Assembly (NCBI RefSeq): GCF_028595285.1
Contig: NZ_JAQQXQ010000001.1
Span: forward strand, 22,308 to 86,307
DNA from: Erythrobacter fulvus
Lineage (GTDB): Bacteria > Pseudomonadota > Alphaproteobacteria > Sphingomonadales > Sphingomonadaceae
Direction of reading: 5' to 3'
DNA length: 64,000 bases
A model generated the notes under the pieces. It was not told the origin of the DNA, did not search any database, and saw only the letters and a list, made by a program, of their open reading frames with translations. Positions 60,669 through 64,000 of the stretch are shown here, piece after piece. The position numbers were made by a program, and so were the translations under genes. The stretch's first letter is position 1; each line of letters starts with the position of its first letter.

Positions 60669-63600
60669 GCCGCGCCGCGCCGGCCCCCTGGTCTATTCGA
60701 TTGCCGCACACCGCGGGTTTGCAGATGCACTCGTCGCCGGGCTGGTGCCGCGTTACCGCGAGCCGGGTTTCGGCCTCGCGAGGCTGACGCTGCTCGTCCC
60801 TTCTAGCCGCGCGGCGCGCACCTTGTCCGAAGCTTTCATCCGCCACGCGGGCGAAACGGGCGAGGGCGGGCTGCTGATGCCGCGCATGGTCGCGGTCGGC
60901 GATCTCGATCTTGACGAGAAACTGGGCGCGGCGCTCGATCCGTTGGGCGCTGCCGACATTCCGCCCGCCTGCGATCCGGTGCGCCGCTGGCTGACGCTTG
61001 ATCGCCTGATTGCCGAGGAACGCGCGGGCGAGAGGATGGAGCCGCTGCCGGGCCGCGCGCGGCTTAATCTGGCGCGCGAAATGGCGCGAACGATTGACCG
61101 GCTGCTGGTCGAGGAAAAGACCTTCGAGGATCTGCTGTCCGATCCCGTGCTCGACAGCATGGCCGGCGTAGCGGAGCACTGGAAGCGTTCGATCCGCCTG
61201 TTCGCGCGGGTTAATGTCCGCTGGCAGGCCGAACTGGCTGCGCGCGGCGAGGAGGATGCCGCAACGCGGCGCAACCTGCTGTTCGATCGTGCTGCACGGC
61301 GCTGGAAGGACCATCCGCCGCGTCATCCGGTCGTCGCTGCCGGTGTCACCAGCGCCGCGCCCGCGCTGGCGCGGCTGCTGCGCGTTATTGCCGAATTGCC
61401 CGAAGGGGCGGTGATCCTGCCCGATCTCGACCGCGAGATGAGCGCCGGGGCGTGGGACGAACTGGGCCGAGCGGGCGCTGCCGATGAGCCGGGCGGAGCG
61501 GTGTTCGGCGCCGATGATGCCGTCACCCATCCGCAATACCATCTGAAGCTGCTGCTGAACCGGATGGGCGTCAACCGGGCGGAGGTGCAGCCGTGGCACC
61601 GGCGCGGGATCGCGGCGGCGGAACCTGCCCGCAGCCGTGCAATTTCCTCGCTGTTTCTGCCCCCGCAGGCGAGCCGCGACTGGGTCAGCCTCGACGCGGC
61701 CGACCGTCGCCTTGCCGGTGTGCGTCTGCTTACCAGCGCGACGATCGAGGAAGAAGCCCAGGCGATCGCGCTGCTTGTGCGCGAGGCGCTGGAACAGCCC
61801 GAACGGCGTATCGCCGTCGTCACCGCCGATCGCGGTCTGGCGCGGCGGGTGGTGCAGCATCTGGAACGCTGGAATATCGCCGCCGACGATTCGGCGGGGC
61901 GTCCACTGGCCTTGACCCCTGCGGGCCGCCTGCTCGGTCTGCTGGCCGAGATTGCAGCGCATGGCCCCGATCCTGCCCGGCTTGTCGCCGCCTTCGGCCA
62001 TCCGCTTGTGCGCGGATCCGAGCCGGACGCGCGGCGCGACTGGCTGAAGGGCCTGCGCGCCTTCGACCGCGAATTGCGCGGTCCTGCACCCGCAGCCGGA
62101 TGGGAGCCGCTGCGCGAGGCGGCCGAAGAGGCAAAGGTTGCCGTGTGGTGGACCGAGGCCGAGGCGCTCGTCGCCCCGCTGACCGGTTGGCCCGAAGAGA
62201 TCGCGCTTGCCGAGGCGCTCGACAAACTTGCCGCTGCGGCCGAGGATTTCGCTGGCACCGCCGCGTGGGAGCGCGAGGATGGGCGTGCGCTGGGCACCAT
62301 GATCGAGGATTTGCGCCAGCAGGCGCAGGCGGCGGGAACGATGATCGCCGCCGCCGATCTTGCCGGTATCCTTCGTGACGCGATGGACGAGGTGGCGGTG
62401 CGTCCCGGCTATGGCGGGCACCCGCGCGTGGCGATCTACGGCTTGCTGGAAGCGCGTATGGCGCGTGCCGATCTTGTCGTCTGCGGCGGGCTGAACGAAG
62501 GATCATGGCCGCAGCCGCCGGGCGCCGATGCGCTGCTGGCGCCCGCGATTCTGCGCGCGCTTGGCGTGCCGGGGGCAGAATTCCGCATCGGCCTTGCCGC
62601 GCATGACCTTGCCGGGGCGCTGGGGGCTCCGCAGGTGGTGCTGAGCCGCGCCTTGCGCGATGCCGAAGGGCCGACGCTGCCTTCGCGCTTCCTCCTGCGG
62701 GTCGAGGCGCTGCTGGGCGAGGATCTGGCAAACGAGCACCGCGAAAGCGCCATCCCTGCGCTGCTGCCGCATCTCGACCGGCTGCGCCCGATCGCAGCAC
62801 CCTATCCGCGCCCTGCGCCCGATCCCGAGCCACGGCTGCGCGATGTGGCGATCAAGGTAACCGCGCTCGACCGGTTGCTGGGCGATCCCTACCAGTTCTA
62901 CGCGCAGGCGATCCTCGACCTGCGGCGGCTTGATCCGCTCGCCGCCGATCCCTTCAGCGACCCGGCGCTGCGCGGCACCCTGGTGCACGACATTCTCGAC
63001 AAGTGGCACAAGGCGCGCCTGCGCGACCCGGCCGTGCCGATGGCGCCCTTTGCCGCCGCACATTTCGCCGCCGAGCGCGTCCATGCGCTGTTCCGGGCGC
63101 TGTGGCAGCCGCGTCTGATCGCCGCGCTCACCCGCTTTGAACAGTGGGTGCGCGAAGGCGAGGCCGAAGGCCGCACCGTGCTGGCGAGCGAGATTTCCGG
63201 CGCGATGGAGGTGGACGGCGTGAAGGTGATAGGCCGCGCCGACCGGATCGACCGGCTGGCCGACGGCAGTCTTGCCATCGTCGATTACAAGACGGGCGCG
63301 CCGCCTGCCAAGAAACAGGTGACTTCGGGCTTTGCCCTGCAACTCGGTCTGCTCGGGCTTATTGCCCGCGACGGGCGCTTTGCGGACGACAAGAGCGGGC
63401 AGGTTGTCACCGGTACACCGACGCGGTTCGAATACTGGTCGCTCGGCAAGGCAAAGAAGCAAGAAGGCTTCGGCTATCGCGAAACGCCGATGAAGATAGA
63501 CAAAGCCAAGACCGGCCTCGAACCCGATGGGTACCTGCCCTTTCATGAAGAAAAGCTGGCCCTTGCGATCCGCGAATACATCAAGGGCAGCAAGCCCTTT

Positions 63601-63717
63601 ACCGCGCGCGAGAACCCCGATTACGAAGGCTATAATGAATATGACCAGCTGATGCGGCTGGAAGAGTGGATCGTCCACCACACCGGCACCGACGACACGG
63701 CGGAGGACGCGGCGTGA
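60661..63717 (+). CDS. addB: Double-strand break repair protein AddB
   Basis: A 1018-residue protein of the alphaproteobacterial AddB type, the partner of AddA in resecting DNA ends and loading RecA. The N-terminal LTLLVPSSRAARTLSEAFI resembles the inactivated helicase core of AddB; ERRIAVVTADRGLARRVVQH and VICGGLNEGSWPQ-like VVCGGLNEGSWPQPPGADAL are further family pieces. The C-terminal nuclease domain carries RGTLVHDILDKWHKA and LAIVDYKTGAPPAKKQ with the PD-(D/E)xK residues. It starts at GTG 60661 inside the end of murU; the frame is open further back only as a shadow of murU. Confidence 0.95.
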   Translation: MAEPRRAGPLVYSIAAHRGFADALVAGLVPRYREPGFGLARLTLLVPSSRAARTLSEAFIRHAGETGEGGLLMPRMVAVGDLDLDEKLGAALDPLGAADIPPACDPVRRWLTLDRLIAEERAGERMEPLPGRARLNLAREMARTIDRLLVEEKTFEDLLSDPVLDSMAGVAEHWKRSIRLFARVNVRWQAELAARGEEDAATRRNLLFDRAARRWKDHPPRHPVVAAGVTSAAPALARLLRVIAELPEGAVILPDLDREMSAGAWDELGRAGAADEPGGAVFGADDAVTHPQYHLKLLLNRMGVNRAEVQPWHRRGIAAAEPARSRAISSLFLPPQASRDWVSLDAADRRLAGVRLLTSATIEEEAQAIALLVREALEQPERRIAVVTADRGLARRVVQHLERWNIAADDSAGRPLALTPAGRLLGLLAEIAAHGPDPARLVAAFGHPLVRGSEPDARRDWLKGLRAFDRELRGPAPAAGWEPLREAAEEAKVAVWWTEAEALVAPLTGWPEEIALAEALDKLAAAAEDFAGTAAWEREDGRALGTMIEDLRQQAQAAGTMIAAADLAGILRDAMDEVAVRPGYGGHPRVAIYGLLEARMARADLVVCGGLNEGSWPQPPGADALLAPAILRALGVPGAEFRIGLAAHDLAGALGAPQVVLSRALRDAEGPTLPSRFLLRVEALLGEDLANEHRESAIPALLPHLDRLRPIAAPYPRPAPDPEPRLRDVAIKVTALDRLLGDPYQFYAQAILDLRRLDPLAADPFSDPALRGTLVHDILDKWHKARLRDPAVPMAPFAAAHFAAERVHALFRALWQPRLIAALTRFEQWVREGEAEGRTVLASEISGAMEVDGVKVIGRADRIDRLADGSLAIVDYKTGAPPAKKQVTSGFALQLGLLGLIARDGRFADDKSGQVVTGTPTRFEYWSLGKAKKQEGFGYRETPMKIDKAKTGLEPDGYLPFHEEKLALAIREYIKGSKPFTARENPDYEGYNEYDQLMRLEEWIVHHTGTDDTAEDAA

Positions 63718-64000
63718 GCGGCGGCAACGGCAAGGTCTTTCCGCTGCAGGATAACCAGCGTCTGGCGGCCGAACCGCAGGACAACGTCTGGCTGTCGGCA
63801 TCGGCGGGGACGGGCAAGACGCAGGTGCTTTCTGCGCGCGTGTTGCGGCTGCTTTTGCGCGAGGATGTCGCGCCCTCGCAGATCCTGTGCCTGACCTTTA
63901 CCAAGGCGGGCGCGGCGGAAATGGCCAACCGCATCAACGCGGTGCTGGCGCGCTGGGTGCGGTTGCCGGCGGGCCAGCTGGGCAAGGAGCTGGGCTATCT
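63714..64000 (+). CDS. addA: Double-strand break repair helicase AddA, N-terminal part
   Basis: Only the first 95 codons are in the window. The start is GTG 63714, overlapping the addB stop (GTGA). PLQDNQRLAAEPQDNVWLSA is followed by the Walker A motif ASAGTGKTQVLSARVLRLLL and motif Ia CLTFTKAGAAEMANRINAVL of UvrD/AddA-type helicases. With AddB it forms the helicase-nuclease that starts recombination repair. Confidence 0.93.
   Translation, partial: MSGGNGKVFPLQDNQRLAAEPQDNVWLSASAGTGKTQVLSARVLRLLLREDVAPSQILCLTFTKAGAAEMANRINAVLARWVRLPAGQLGKELGY

Overview
The window is a gene-dense (roughly 65% G+C), plasmid-free-looking stretch of an alphaproteobacterial chromosome, most likely from order Sphingomonadales (Erythrobacter/Sphingomonas type). 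The signs are a C4-type 5-aminolevulinate synthase, a DivL-like kinase with Tyr in place of the phospho-accepting His, the AmgK/MurU sugar-recycling pair next to addBA, an AddAB (not RecBCD) repair system, Flp pilins, a spermidine route through carboxyspermidine, sphingomonad-style short interspersed repeats, and frequent GTG/TTG starts with 4-base stop/start overlaps. There is no gene-free stretch longer than about 300 bases, and I saw no transposase, phage gene or CRISPR array.

Layout. 1-7.4 kb: the N-terminus of a threonine-dehydratase-like gene, then a polyamine block (carboxynorspermidine/carboxyspermidine dehydrogenase, an NHL-propeller lipoprotein, the matching decarboxylase), a YbjN-like secreted protein, a divergent DUF3137/LemA pair, and an ornithine-type decarboxylase behind a structured leader. 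7.4-16.7 kb: nitroreductase, hemA, murI, a LuxR-HTH/transmembrane/EF-hand protein, plsY-dprA-topA, and a small protein coupled to a CheY-like regulator. 16.9-23 kb: two exported proteins of unknown role, then lepB-rnc-era with a perfect parS site between rnc and era, divergent from pgi. 23-27.7 kb: a TonB-C-like secreted protein, an RGG-tailed DEAD-box helicase, glutathione reductase, an SDR. 27.7-40.9 kb: a DadA-like oxidase, then the propionyl-CoA to succinyl-CoA module (pccB, epimerase, enoyl-CoA hydratase, mutase, pccA), with a CdiI-type immunity gene, bioB, a hydrolase, a heme N-demethylase-like gene and csaA set between them.

40.9-49.4 kb: leftward aroK-aroB-cyclase-GNAT, and rightward small membrane protein, large exported protein, xerD, accA and an M48 lipoprotein protease. 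49.4-54.4 kb: two Flp pilins, mutT, tRNA-Arg(ACG), a zincin, folE, a small exported protein, a cytochrome c'/cytochrome b561 pair and a peroxiredoxin. 54.5-64 kb: ahcY, then a tightly overlapping run divL-tsaE-amgK-murU-addB-addA that leaves the window.

How the parts work together. Ornithine decarboxylase makes putrescine, which the dehydrogenase/decarboxylase pair extends to spermidine. PccA/PccB, Mce and MutA turn propionyl-CoA into succinyl-CoA, and BioB makes the biotin that PccA carries. AmgK and MurU feed recycled cell-wall sugars into UDP-MurNAc, while MurI supplies D-Glu. The most notable items are the parS site, the Tyr574 DivL, the LuxR-TM-EF-hand protein, the lone immunity gene inside the methylmalonyl-CoA operon, the REPIN-like repeat, and four leaders (ornithine decarboxylase, pccA, ahcY, and the exported protein at 52.1 kb) in which base pairing would cover the ribosome binding site.
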